Assembly (NCBI GenBank): GCA_002286855.1
Contig: NRSV01000002.1
Location: 55,131 to 119,130, forward strand
Reading direction: 5' to 3'
Length of the DNA: 64,000 nucleotides
From: Bipolaris cookei
Taxonomy: Eukaryota > Ascomycota > Dothideomycetes > Pleosporales > Pleosporaceae
The notes beneath the pieces were generated by a model. It did not search any database, was not told where the DNA came from, and saw only the letters and a program-made list of their open reading frames with translations. Position numbers and translations under genes: made by a program. How positions within the stretch are numbered: the stretch's first letter is position 1; each line of letters opens with the position of its first letter. Below are positions 46,101-57,328 of the stretch, piece by piece.

Positions 46101-47579
46101 TCAGTTCTCTGCACTTCCGGCCTTGGCCCAGTAGCCGTCCCAGTTGTACTTGAGCACTTCGTTTCCCCATGATGTCCAACCACTGACTAGGTAGCGAGAA
46201 AACACCTCGAGCGCAGTATAGTCTGCTGGATCCACCAGATAGGGTTCGAGCAAGGACTTAAGACAGGGCTTGCGTGAGTGTATGTCCGGCACGGCGGCAA
46301 TGACTCTGCGCTTCACCAGTGGCGCATGTGCCATGCGTGTCCACGAGTTTGGTGCTGCACGACCTAGCAGCAAGATCTCGTAGGGCTTGCGCATGGGGCT
46401 GTCAATGTCAAACATGGGCTCGCCTTTGGTCGTCGTCTTGATCCATATCCATTCTTCCATTAGTCCCACGTTCCACGCCTCAAACAGGCCGCCGGGGCCG
46501 AGCACATGATGCTTTAATGATGGCTTGTTGGTGACCCAAACACCCACCAATGCATTGTGTTCTAGGTACATGTCGAGATGCATGTTGAGGAGCATTCGCT
46601 TGAGGTACGGCATGCCCCCGACCTGCTCGTAGGCGCCTTTGCGCTTGGCCGACCGATTGGGCCATGGGGGATCTAGTAGTACAAGATCGAAATGTCGTGC
46701 AAGGGAATACTCGTCTGTGAGTCGACGAAACGACAAACGGAAGGCATCCAAGGCAGTCGAGTCGCTCAGAAAGAGGGTGGCCCGAGGCGGGATGGTAAAA
46801 CGATAGTCTTGAGCCGAGGAAGCAGATTGCAACGTCTTGTCAGTGATTGTGGCTTCGAGTGAGTGGTGGCTGGGATTGTGAAAGGTACATGTCCATGGCA
46901 CCGCCTGTGTCTCTTGGGTGATAGTGTCGGCGGCCTGTGTATCACTTTCAATCTCAGGTGCATGACGGTACGACAAGATGCATTTGTCTATGACTGCAGC
47001 CGAATCTGCGGGCTCAGATACTGCACCGAGCGAAGCCATCATCTGCTGCAGATTGAAAGCCGTGTCGTCTTGTTTAGCTTGGCTCCATGAGGCCCACTCT
47101 TGCATACGCGACTCCAGGTTCTTTTCAGTGGGGCTGTACAGATCCATGGCCTCGTCTTGTACACACAAAAGCCTCTGGGTCATGAGTTTACGGCGCATGC
47201 ACCATGGTCCCGAAACGTGTGCACGGACTTGGGCGAGTGCATGTTCAACAAGGAGTTTATATCCAGACTCGTCAAGATGGCGGGACTGCAAATCGTGCTC
47301 ATTCTGATGCGTGCTGTCGCCATGATGGGATTTGGCGACTTTCGCCTGTGATTTCTGTATCTTGGGCTGGTAGTCTTGTTTGAGCTGAATGGGCGCTTCT
47401 AGAGGCGCAGTGGACAAGAGGACGTCAGAGCGGTCGCCCTGGGCTGCCACGATAGACGCGGGTATGTCGACCAGAGTGATGTCGGCGTCGGCATTCTGGA
47501 AGATGATGGGATTTGGCACGTGAGGGGCCGACTGCGCGGTGGGAGAGGCGCGTGGTGGTTGCGGTTGTGTGGAAAACAT
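46101..47579 (-). CDS. MT-A70 family N6-adenine methyltransferase, METTL4-like
   Basis: The 492-residue protein starts at the ATG at 47579; the frame is open further upstream but has no ATG. The C-terminal half is the MT-A70 methyltransferase domain. It has the catalytic DPPW motif (about 299-302, in FDLVLLDPPWPNRSAKRKGAY), VGVWVTNKPS, EEWIWIKTTTKGEP and the late SRKPCLKSLLEPY segment, where the target base and SAM sites are completed. The DPPW-N-x-S-x-K-R context resembles METTL4 rather than METTL3/IME4. METTL4 proteins methylate adenine at N6 in snRNA or, debatably, in DNA. The N-terminal half has no known domain. The gene is divergent from the LEU5-like gene across 200 bp. Confidence 0.85.
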   Translation of the reverse strand: MFSTQPQPPRASPTAQSAPHVPNPIIFQNADADITLVDIPASIVAAQGDRSDVLLSTAPLEAPIQLKQDYQPKIQKSQAKVAKSHHGDSTHQNEHDLQSRHLDESGYKLLVEHALAQVRAHVSGPWCMRRKLMTQRLLCVQDEAMDLYSPTEKNLESRMQEWASWSQAKQDDTAFNLQQMMASLGAVSEPADSAAVIDKCILSYRHAPEIESDTQAADTITQETQAVPWTCTFHNPSHHSLEATITDKTLQSASSAQDYRFTIPPRATLFLSDSTALDAFRLSFRRLTDEYSLARHFDLVLLDPPWPNRSAKRKGAYEQVGGMPYLKRMLLNMHLDMYLEHNALVGVWVTNKPSLKHHVLGPGGLFEAWNVGLMEEWIWIKTTTKGEPMFDIDSPMRKPYEILLLGRAAPNSWTRMAHAPLVKRRVIAAVPDIHSRKPCLKSLLEPYLVDPADYTALEVFSRYLVSGWTSWGNEVLKYNWDGYWAKAGSAEN

Positions 47580-47779
47580 ATCCGATGGGTAGCGTCGGGT
47601 CGGATGTGGAGCGTCGAGTGTCTGGGCGGCCGGAGGTAGAGCAGCCTCGGCAACGTCATTGCCGTGGCCAAACCATGCACACCACACAATCACGCCCGCT
47701 TTTCTACTAATCACGCCTGCCCTATCCTTGACCACAAACACCCCCTCATGTCGCGGTAGCCCATTCACGCCCGTTTGGA
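47580..47779. promoter_or_regulatory. 200-bp bidirectional promoter, METTL4-like / LEU5-like
   Basis: Only 200 bp separate the chosen start codons of the two divergent genes, so core promoters and 5' leaders must be shared or overlap. Confidence 0.6.
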
Positions 47780-49046
47780 ATGTCCACGCACCTCCTCCGC
47801 CATGATGGAAATACGCCGAATATCATGACAATGACTGCCGCGCAACCCTCCCGCGCAACCTCCATCATCTCCAGCCATGAAGCCGCTCCGCCACCCTCGA
47901 GAGACGAGCAGAGCACCGACACGGCATCCCGCCAGATGAATATGAACAACAAGGAAAAGAAGAAGACGGACAAGAAGAGCACCGAGTATGTCATCAAGAG
48001 CGGGCTGGCAGGTGGCTTCGCTGGATGTGCGGTAGGTTCTCAGGCCCTGTGTCTTCAACTCTCCATTGCATCTGCTAATGTGTACACGGCAGGCCAAGAC
48101 GGTCGTAGGCCCCCTCGACCGCGTCAAGATCCTATTCCAGACGCGCAACCCCCAGTTTGCTAAATACACAGGCTCCTGGGCCGGCTTCCCCTCGGCCATG
48201 CGCGACATCTACGCTACCGCCGGAGTGCGAGGTCTGTTCAAGGGCCACTCGGCCACCCTTCTGCGTATCTTCCCCTACGCAGGCGTCAAGTTCCTCGCCT
48301 ACGAGCAGATACGCGCCCGTGTCATTAGGAACAAGGCACAGGAGACGCCCGTCCGCCGCTTTGTCTCGGGCAGCTTAGCCGGCATGATGAGCGTCTTTTT
48401 GACATACCCGCTCGAAGTCATCCGCGTGCGCTTGGCATTTGAGACCAACGAAAACGCACGAAGTAGTCTGGCCACCATTGTCCGCAAAATCTACTCAGAG
48501 CAGGCCCCTCGTGTCCACCGGCCGGAAAACCCAATCACCGCAACTGCCACACACCTAGTCGATACCGTCACCCCACGCTCCGGCCTCCCAAACTTCTTCC
48601 GCGGCTTCACCCCCACTTTGCTCGGCATGATTCCCTATGCCGGCGCCTCGTTTCTGGCTCATGACCTCATGTCCGATTTGATGCGCGTGCCCTTACTCGC
48701 CCCTTACACTACCTTGCCTAATACCTCACGCGAAGAAACAAGTACTTCGACACATAAGCCCGCACAGCTCCGCTACTGGGCTGAGCTCACCACCGGAGGT
48801 ATTGCTGGCTTCGTCTCCCAGACTGTATCGTATCCGCTTGAAGTAATCCGGCGGCGCATGCAAGTCGGCGGCGTCGTTGGTGATGGCCATAGATTGAGCA
48901 TGCCCGAAGTGGCACGAAGGATTTATCTTGAAAGAGGATACAAGGGCTTTTTTGTTGGCTTAACGATTGGTTATGTCAAGGTTGTGCCCATGGTGGCAGT
49001 CAGCTTTTACGCATATGAACGTGGTAAATATTATTTAGGAATATGA
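47780..49046 (+). CDS. LEU5: Mitochondrial carrier, Leu5-like (coenzyme A transport)
   Basis: Two exons (47780-48031 and 48093-49046), with a 61-bp intron, give 401 residues. The three SLC25 repeats are visible, each with its PX[DE]XX[KR] signature: PLDRVKILFQT (91 onward), YPLEVIRVRL and YPLEVIRRRM. Six membrane helices follow from this fold. The family resemblance is to yeast Leu5 and human SLC25A16/42, which move coenzyme A into the mitochondrial matrix. A hydrophilic N-terminal extension (about 65 residues) precedes repeat 1. The in-frame ATG at 47825 is an alternative start. If it is used, a 9-codon upstream frame (47802-47828) overlaps it by ATGA. The transported substrate is inferred from the family. 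Confidence 0.85.
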
Positions 49047-49435
49047 AACATGAAATTTGCCCATGCCACTCAAGAAAAGCGGTGATGTGCATGATACTTT
49101 TAATGGGCGGATGCAAGTATATCTTGCCTGGCCAACATGGCATTTCATCTCTATCCAGATCTCAAAACATCCATGTTTGTCTAGGCCAATTGTTGTTTAT
49201 GATCAGGTCAACAGTGTACAAGAGAATGCATTTCGATCTATTGTGAGCGGCTATGCCATCGTGCCCTCGAGTTTTGCCAAGTAAATTTGCATTCAGTTAT
49301 TCAGCCAATCTTCTGGTAGAGTCATGGGACAAAAAGTCCGATTTACTTTACCACCCAGATGATAGTCCACATTGTCATTCGCTGACTTCCAGCTCAACCA
49401 AGGTTGTCCATTAAAACAGTGATAGTTTAGAATTA
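49047..49435. other. 3' flank of LEU5-like gene
   Basis: This is non-coding as far as I can see, AT-rich, and ends at the TA target site of the next transposon. Confidence 0.5.
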
Positions 49436-50511
49436 ACGTGGTTCACAAGCGAGCGTATCCCCACCAGCGCGTCAACGTCGAGACGTTATCACGCACTTTT
49501 ATCACAGTCGATAAACTATTATAATATACTAAATTAATTATCAGAATCGCTACAATCACTTGCACTATCTATCTCAACTACGCAGGTACGAGCGTTGTGT
49601 CCAGTCTGGTTGCAACGCCCGCATCGCCTCTCTCCTCGCACCCTCTTCGACGCACTCTCACCACCACCACGACTACTACCTGCCTGTTCAGCTAGTACTT
49701 CTTGTACCTCGCCAACATTAAGAGTCTCCTCTGTCCGTACGTATTGCTGCTTGTGGCTCTTGTGCTTTGTTGCTGTATCTAGAGCCTCTTGAAGAGTAGC
49801 CAGCGACCCGACGCGCCCACGCCTTGGATTACAGTAACCCACTGACGGTTGCCTGGCTGTATCCGCTTCTTTTTGCCATATCCTTCTGAGCCTGTGATAA
49901 CTAACTGTGATGATATCTTGCCCATCATGAAGCCAGTTTCGTCAAAGTTATAGATATCGTCGTCTACGATACCCCACTTCTGCTTTGTCGCCTCGACTAG
50001 ATCGAACCAGCGCTGGATAGCTGCTGGATCTTCGCAGGCAGCTCGCTGGTGATCATAAGGACGGCTCCAGCGTGTACGGAGCTTAGGGGTTCGCTTAACA
50101 AAGTTATCAACCCAGTTCTTGCCAACAGGGTCGCTGGCGCGCTCATGCAGGAGTTTATCAGCCATTGCTCGAACGTCAGGCTTTGTAGGCGCAAATCCTC
50201 GTGTAGACTCTTCGAGAATACGCTCTACTATAGCCTTCTCTTCTAGCTTATTTAGGCGCTTTGAATTCGGTTCACAGTCACGTCGAAAGCGTCTCCCGGC
50301 GCGTCGATGCTTAAGAGTTGGTTCAGAAAGATTATATATTCTAGCAGCACGATAACTACTTTGAACGCGTTGAAAATTAATATTAGAAAGAGCAAGCTGT
50401 AGATCTGCTTCAGTATAAGTAGATTGGGCGTTGTGTTGTTAAGGCATCTTGCGTTTTCGTCTGAACGTTGACGCGCTGGTGGGGATACGCTCGCTCGCTT
50501 GTGAACCACGT
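49436..50511. mobile_element. Internally deleted pogo element, copy B
   Basis: The 1076-bp element has terminal inverted repeats of about 45 bp beginning ACGTGGTTCACAAGCGAGCG. The right end carries one extra AGCG unit. TA lies directly outside both ends (49434-49435 and 50512-50513), a clean target-site duplication. It is the sister of copy A at 4332-5428, sharing ends, gene remnant and internal deletion, but is inserted 45 kb away in a gene-rich region just downstream of the LEU5-like gene. Confidence 0.9.
49534..50445 (-). pseudogene. Pogo transposase remnant with zinc knuckle (copy B)
   Basis: On the minus strand this has the same layout as copy A. Decayed N-terminal helix-turn-helix sequence (stop codons soon after its presumed ATG near 50440) is followed by a CENP-B-type segment and YNFDETGFMMGK (49779-50165). 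A jump near 49800-49815 leads to the C-terminal tail ending in CGRCNQTGHNARTC (CCHC zinc knuckle, 49534-49842). The catalytic core is missing, so the element cannot mobilise itself. Confidence 0.8.
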
Positions 50512-50910
50512 TAGTATAAGCGTTTGATTACTAGGATTTTTACGTAGTTAGGTACTAGACAAGTAATATTTGTATACACAAGGATAACAGAAAAAACTAG
50601 CTGTACATTCATCTAAATCTAAGCACTCGTACACATAGAGTCATATCTTAAACACAAATCTTTTGCTTCTAACGTTAAAAAGTATTGATTATATAACTAC
50701 CAACATACCCCGCTTAATCTAATTGTGCCAAAGTTATAAGAAGAGAGAAAAATGAGAAGGAAAAAAAGAACATGTGTGTAGTCTAGCACACATGGGTTTG
50801 GTAAAGTATCTTTCCCTTTTTTCTAATGGTCCAATACGTATTATTCAAATCAACAAGATACAAGATGGAATAAGATTATCCTTTGATTCATTCAATCATT
50901 CAACTCATTC
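50512..50910. other. Intergenic, 3' flank of golgin gene
   Basis: This 400-bp AT-rich stretch lies between the transposon and the end of the TMF-like gene and probably includes its 3' UTR. No gene is seen. Confidence 0.5.
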
Positions 50911-53654
50911 CTATTTCATTGTATCCACCAACTCACGATACATTCTCTTCAACTCGCGCACATCGCCCTCGAGCTCCTCTACCCTCTCCGTCTTCTCGCC
51001 CAGCATCTCCAAGGCTGTGCCTTCTCTATTCTCCATCTCGGACAATCTCTTTTTCAAGTCGGTCACTTTAGCCCCTTGTTTCCTGGCCTCGTCTACTTCA
51101 CGCATGAGCTTGACGACTTCGTTGCGCGCCTCGTCGCGCTGAGCAGTCAGACGCACGACTTCTTCCTTGTGCGTTGCCTTTTCGGATTCCAGGCGGCGCA
51201 CAGCCGCGCTCATGCGCTCGACGAGTTGGACGGAGGGGCCGGCGCCCATGGTGGACACGCTGACCATATCGGCAATGGTGCGATGTGGTGAGGATGCAGT
51301 GTCAAAGGCATCCATGTTTTCTGGGTCGAGGGTATGGATTGAAGGAGTTTCGAGTGGTGGTGCGGTTAGACCATTGAGACTGGCCATGCTATACGGTATC
51401 GAGTCTTGTCTTTGGGGAGTTCCGATTTCAGGCGTGCGTACTCTTGAGGCGGACTTGGCCTGCCGCGAGCTGGAAGGACGACGCGAGACATCATCGAACA
51501 TGCGTTCTATGGGCGAAAGGGCGGTGTCCATACCGCTCGAAGTGGTCCGTGGATTGGGTCTTCGGGTGTAGATGCCTAACGGGTCTGGCGAGTGTCTTCG
51601 TTGCGCCACCGAAGGCGAGTCTGTTCGCAGGTAGAGACCGTCACCAGCTAGAGATGGTGTTTGTGATTCTACCTTCCATTTGCTTTTTTCCTCTTCAATT
51701 CGTTGTTGCAACTCGGCCTCCCAGATCTTTCTCTCTTTGTCCAGGTCAGCGCGCGCATCTTGGGCAGCAGTTTCTGTTTGTGCAAGCTTGACTTGTAGCT
51801 TTTGAGCCGCAGTACGTTGCTCATTCAGGTCATGTTCAAGAGTACGAGCGCGCTCGTTGAGACTTTCAAGCTCATCTTCCAGTCGACGTGCTTTTGAGTT
51901 GGCTTCTCTGGCTTTGCGTCTAACCTCGGACTCGCGCTTCGCCGTCTCATCACGGTCTTTTTCGAGCGCGACAACACGAGAGGTCAATGTTGTTTCAATG
52001 CCTTGCCAGTTTTCAGAAGCAAGCGAGTACTGTGTTTGCAAGGTTTCAATCTGTCGGAGAAGCTTGGCCTGAGAGTCACCAGTGGCGGATGAAGTAACCT
52101 CTTCGGTCCTGCTGCGGAGAAGTTCCAGCTTGGATTCAAGATTCTGGATAATGCGTTAGTATCCATCTGCATGTAGCCGTTAAATTCACTTACCGCAATC
52201 TCACCACGTAGCTCCAGCTCAGCGACCTGTGCCTTTTCCTGTTGGCTTTTGGCTTCGTCCCTGGCAGCTTGGACTTCCTTCTTGGCACGATCTTCTGCCA
52301 GCTTCTTCTCTATCCGCAGATTTTCGACATCCTCCTGCAACGATCTGGTCGCCCTCTTTTCTGCTTCCAGTGCGCCGGATTGCACTTTCTTCTCAGCATC
52401 CTCAGCGCGCGACAGGGCGTCATTAAGTTGCTTGCGCAGTTCAGATATTGTCATCCCAGCTTCTTCACATTCTGCTCTGATGGTTTCAATGTCCTTTTCA
52501 ATCTTGCCCACAATCTTCAACTTTTCCTGCGAAGACTTTTCAGCGGCTTCGGCGCGACGTGCTCTTTCTGACTGCTCTGTAATGCTCTTCTCGGCCTTTG
52601 TCAATCGTTGCTTTAGCATGGTAATCTCCTTATCCTGCTCTTGAGATTTGGCGCGCATTTTCTTGATGGCAGTCATGTGCTTCATCTCCGTCTTGGACAG
52701 CTTCTGGCCCTCTTCCATGAGGGCCGCAATCTGCGCATCTTTCTCTGCCAACTTCCTGTCCATGGGCGTTGCGTCTTTGTCAGAGGTGACGGACTTTGCA
52801 GATGCAGCAAGCTGCTCTGAAAGATATGCCAGTTTTGACTGCAATGCATCGATGCGTTCGAGATGTGCATTGATTTCTTCGCGGTTATCACGCACAGTCT
52901 CGTCGTAAGTATTTTGCAAGAGAGACAAGTCTGCTTGGATTTGGTCGGCATCTCTGGGCTCGGTAGGCGGGGCTGGGGGGATGGCATCGATTGAAGGCCG
53001 GGAAGGGATGCTGTCCAAGGACTGGCGAGGCGAGGATGTCTGCGGGGCAACGATGGCGGGTATGGATGGCACAGGCATGGTAGGAACGGGTGTGGAAGCT
53101 GGCTGGTCTACTATCACGGGCGCAGCTGCTTCTCCAGCGGGCTGTGGTGGCTCGGGGACCGTTGTGTCGTCCGCCTTGGAGCCGCCATGTTGCTCTGACA
53201 GTGAGGCGGGGGCGATGGGCTCCGAAGCCTTTGAGTCTATGCTTGTGCGCGATGTGTCGGCAGCTGGGACTGAAGTGCGCAACGCAGGGCTCTCTGGCCG
53301 GGAGCCAAGATCGGATGAGGGGCGTGAGTCGGAGCGGTCAGTTGCCTTGTTGACGGCTTTGGCGAGGCGGTCCTGTAGTCGGGAGTTTGGCCTGCTTCGT
53401 GACGGGTTCCGTGAGACTTCTGGGCCATTAGCATCCACGGAGCTTGCTGCTACCTTGGGCCTCTGGGGCTACCCACCAGCTTCCACCACCAACTTCTTGT
53501 CCACTGCTGCCACCGCTTTGTCTGTGCCGTCGGCCCTGACTGCGCCATCTGTCGCCGCCGGCTTTGGGCCTGTAGAGCCATCTTCGGCCAGGATAGTGTC
53601 GAGCCGTGACTCGAGGCCAGAGAGGGCGTTGTTCCACCAGCCCTTGCCGCTCAT
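50911..53654 (-). CDS. TMF/Sgm1-type golgin, coiled-coil Golgi tether
   Basis: Three exons (53477-53654, 52194-53419, 50911-52143) join to 878 residues. The first intron (57 bp, donor GTGGGT, branch-like GCTAAT, acceptor CCCAG) is a multiple of three and removes an in-frame TAG. The second is 50 bp. The N-terminus (MSGKGWWNNALSGLESRLDTIL) is the amphipathic helix typical of TMF-type golgins. A disordered Ser/Pro region (about 60-230) is followed by long coiled coils. The C-terminal TMF block ends in a heptad-rich helix (RVEELEGDVRELKRMYRELV), which in relatives binds Rab6/Ypt6-type GTPases on Golgi membranes. The yeast counterpart is Sgm1. The function is assigned by family. Confidence 0.85.
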
Positions 53655-54559
53655 GTTGCTCGTTTTTTTACTTTTTTTGTTGGTTTGCACGTGGAATGGC
53701 AGCGCGTGTCGTGATGTGTGGAAAGCGTTGCTAGCCTTCACCGTGCACTCGTCCTTTGCCCGTGGGCGTGCATTGCTCAAGTGCGCAAAGAGGCCAGGCT
53801 GGTCGAATGATGGTGGTGGCAGTGGTAGTGATACGGGGAATGCGCAGCTAAGACATGGGCTGGCTGACGTTGCACGCAGAAGTGGGCGCGAATGCTGGAT
53901 GCTGCGTCGGCTACAATTGCTCGTGTACGTCTATATGTATGTGTATGTGTATGCAGTATGGACTTGACTACATTCAAGTACACATGTACACTAGATGGAT
54001 GGACGGCTAACGGGCGCCGTCGTGATTCGTGTCTGTGGCCTTTGCTGACGGGTCGTCATCATAGTGCAGTGCCGGGCGCCAATCAAACGCCGATTGGCCC
54101 GCCTTCCGCCTTCCGCCATCCATCCCATGCCGCCCTCCGTCTTGGTCTGCGAGCGACGGTATCGTGTGCGGATTGCACATGTACATGTGTATGTAACTGT
54201 CTAGTCTCGGCCAAGGCCTCCGTCAATCTCTGGTACTGCATGCCCCGTACCTTGGATACATACTACGTACCAAGCTACTAGTAGTGCTATCATCCCTAGG
54301 CTTGGCATCGCCTACTTACCTACCTACTCTTGCTGTACTTGTGCTTTTTGGCCCAACCCCCCAAGCTTGTCACCATTTCCACGATGCTTGCTCCAATTGG
54401 CCTAGTTCTTCCATCGAATCCCATCCGTCGCCTCTGCCGTCTCTGACCACGTCAGGGCTGCCCTACCCTATTGCTTTTGCCCACGCCGTTGCTACAAGTC
54501 CCGCTCGCTGCTCTTCTACACACCAACTCTGCCTCAAGTCCATGCCCATATCTCTCAAA
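53655..54559. promoter_or_regulatory. Divergent intergenic region, golgin / NIT2
   Basis: About 900 bp separate two divergent starts. It contains a TG/TA-rich run near 53925-53960 and C-rich DNA before 54560. No other gene is supported. Confidence 0.45.
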
Positions 54560-55549
54560 ATGACACGCGCAGTAAGTTGCCTTATTGTTGCTCTCCAACC
54601 TGACAATCCCAGGCTCTGACAAGTCCCTAGGCAGTCGGCCAAATGCGCTCCACGGCCTCCATGGCCTCCAATCTGGCCCAAGCCCAATCCCTCTGCCGCA
54701 AAGCCCACCAAGCCGGTGCAAAAGCCCTCTTCCTCCCAGAAGTAAGCTCTCCGATCTATCCTCTCCATCTACCCACTTCACATGGCCAACTTTTCCTCTT
54801 TCTTTTCCTCTTAGGCAGCCGACTACATCACCACTTCTGGTGGCCTCCAACTTTGCAAACCAGTCACAACCTCTGAATTCGTTCTCGGTCTGCAAGATTG
54901 CGCAAAACAATACAACCTCGCCATTTCCGTCGGCATCCACGAACCCGCCTCTTCTGACGCACAAAAAGTAAAAAACACTCTTATCTGGATCACTGCCCAA
55001 GGAGAAATTGCCCACCGCTACCAGAAACTACATTTGTTCGACATGGACGTCAAGGACGGTCCCCAGATGAAGGAGTCGGATGGCGTCGAACGCGGCCTTC
55101 ATCTTGGCCATCCCTTTGATAGCCCTGTTGGCAGGATAGGCATGCAGATATGTTTTGACCTGCGGTTTCCCGAGCCCGCGCTTGCCCTCAAGAGGCGAGG
55201 CGCCCAGGTGCTCCTGTATCCTGCTGCTTTTACTACCCCCACAGGTAAGGCCGGTCATTGGGAAATACTACTGCGTGCCCGTGCCATTGAGACGCAGAGC
55301 TATGTCATCGCTGCTGCCCAGGTTGGAGTGCACGATGACCAGGGCAAGAGGCGGAGTTATGGACACAGCATGATTGTGGATCCCTGGGGGAAAATCGTTG
55401 CTGAACTTGGAGGCGATCAGGGTGAAGATGAGAAATGGGCCGACGAAGGTGAGATTGCAGTTGCCGAGCTGGACCTTGATTACGTTGAGAATTTGCGCAA
55501 AAATGTGCCCATGACACGAAGAACAGATGTTTATGCAAATATTTCTTAG
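54560..55549 (+). CDS. Nit2-type carbon-nitrogen hydrolase (deaminated glutathione amidase-like)
   Basis: Three exons (54560-54571, 54631-54741, 54815-55549) with introns of 59 and 73 bp give 285 residues. The nitrilase catalytic triad is complete: Glu41 in FLPEAADY, Lys112 in YQKLHLFDMD and Cys154 in GMQICFDLRFPE. The spacing fits the Nit1/Nit2 branch. That branch hydrolyses deaminated glutathione or omega-amides of 2-oxoacids as metabolite repair, rather than nitriles. The first exon codes for four residues. An in-frame ATG at 54542 would add six residues. No targeting signal is obvious. It ends 99 bp from the convergent F-box-like gene. Confidence 0.88.
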
Positions 55550-55648
55550 CTACCATGTTTAGGACGAGCAGGAATCATGTAATCTCGACACTTGAAACGA
55601 GCAAGGAACACCAATGCTCCCCGAAACCCATGTCCACCCTTACCCTTG

Positions 55649-56683
55649 CTAGCATTCACTCTTATCCAAATCCTTGCCTTGCAGCAACCGCTCCTTGCCG
55701 CATAGACTCAGATTTGCCAACGGATGATATGCATGCTCAAGCTCGCGCTCCACCCTTTCTCTTACATGACCCAACTCGCACTGCATTCGTTCCCCCAGAC
55801 ACTTGAGCAGTGTCGTAAACAAGCTCTTCTCTTTCCTATCCTTTTCCCTATGCGGTCCCTGCGTCCTTGGTGGCTCAAACACCCCCTTTGCGTTCAAACA
55901 CGGCCATTCCCAATCATGAGTTCCGTAATCGTGATAAAAGTTGAGCAACGTCGCCTCGCAGTCCGATTGGTCATGATGGAGTAACGTATCAGAAATAAAT
56001 TCCGGACCGATACTCAGTGCTGCTTCGGCAAAGCAGAATTCCAGCTCATTGCGTAGTTCGAATTGATCCGCATCCATGAAGCGCCCGTATGTGCGCTGGT
56101 TGATCCAGCCGGAGCCGTGGTACCGCGCTGACAATGTCGAGTGATGGAGCACAAGGTAGACAGCAATCAATCCATCTCTTTGTAATGACTCAATGTAACA
56201 TTGTCCATCTCCATGCTTTTCTAAATCTTCTGGGTCAATGATTTGCGCAAATCTGCTGTACAAAAGAGGCAATGACTAACCTAGCGAAGATATTTTGTGT
56301 ATCAGTAGTAATCCCGCATTGGCCAGAGACGCATTGTGTCGCAAGATGGCGTTGAAGTTATTATCTGAGCAAAGAGCGTCCATAACGTCGTCTATAATGT
56401 CGTAGTTTCGAACACAGTCGGACAGCCAGTCGATACGGAAGTCGCCCTCACATGGGAAATCTTTTTCCGCGTGGCGAAGCTCTTTTTGCATAAAGTAGCG
56501 CGTAAGTGATTGTTCGTACGTACTGAAGAGCGTACGGAGCCGTGGATGCGCATTACGAAGAGCAGTTATCAGGGCTCCATTGCGGAATGGAATGTGTTGA
56601 ATTGTTTGTAGAACAATTTCTGGGGGTATCTGTGGCGAGATGAGGAAGTCCGAGTATACTGATGAGTTTGAAAAGAATGTCAT
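55649..56683 (-). CDS. F-box-like uncharacterised protein
   Basis: Two exons (56281-56683 and 55649-56229) are joined by a 51-bp intron (GTTAGT...CCCAG), which is a multiple of three and removes an in-frame TAG. The product has 327 residues. Residues about 15-55 (IPPEIVLQTIQHIPFRNGALITALRN) look like the start of an F-box: a Pro-rich entry, a first helix, then hydrophobic repeats. The rest is helical with no known domain. Many Pleosporales carry families of such single F-box-like proteins, usually thought to be substrate adaptors of SCF ubiquitin ligases. Without the intron the gene would be interrupted, so it could also be a pseudogene. Confidence 0.6.
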
Positions 56684-57328
56684 GATAATGGAAAGTTTAA
56701 ACCTGAGTGATGCTATGACTGTGTGCGTTAGGAGAAGAGGGACCGAAATTAAAACCAGGCCGGGGAGATGATGGCGGCCAAGCGCGCGACTGCACAAGAT
56801 ATGTCGAGAGCAAGAGCGCTGTGGGTACCAACGGCTTTTGTACAGTCTTGAGATAGTGAATAGGGCAAACAGTCGATTGCTACATGGGCCGTGACATGGC
56901 TATACATGGAGCTAGTGAAGACCGTGATGGATGAAGGTCGGGTACCATGATGGCGGGTGGCCTTTCACCATAGTAGGCACCAGTCACAAGGACACAAAGT
57001 GGCACGGCGCTGATCCATGATGATGATGCTCATCTTGTATAATCGTTTGTCGCACACTTGGCCATGACTTTGATCCAAAGTTTGCTTGTACTTGTGCTCA
57101 ACGCGCTAGAAAAATCAAAGTACTATTCGGTGCAGGCTAGTAAGAGATTATGGCGTAATATTAGGTCCGATGTACAGAACAGGTGGGGGGTGGGGTACTA
57201 CTTAGTAGGAGATGAAGGTAGTGGGGCTCCCGCCATCTTCTCCCAGCACTCCACAGCGCTTTTACCCGGGTATCTTGTAAACTCCGCAAACGAGATGCTA
57301 CTATGTCCATGGAGATATGCCACTCACA
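56684..57328. other. Intergenic, nothing recognised
   Basis: These 645 bp lie between the start of the F-box-like gene and the end of NAS6. I see no domain-bearing frame, repeat or RNA gene. The frame at 57058-57537 overlaps NAS6 in antisense. Confidence 0.5.
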
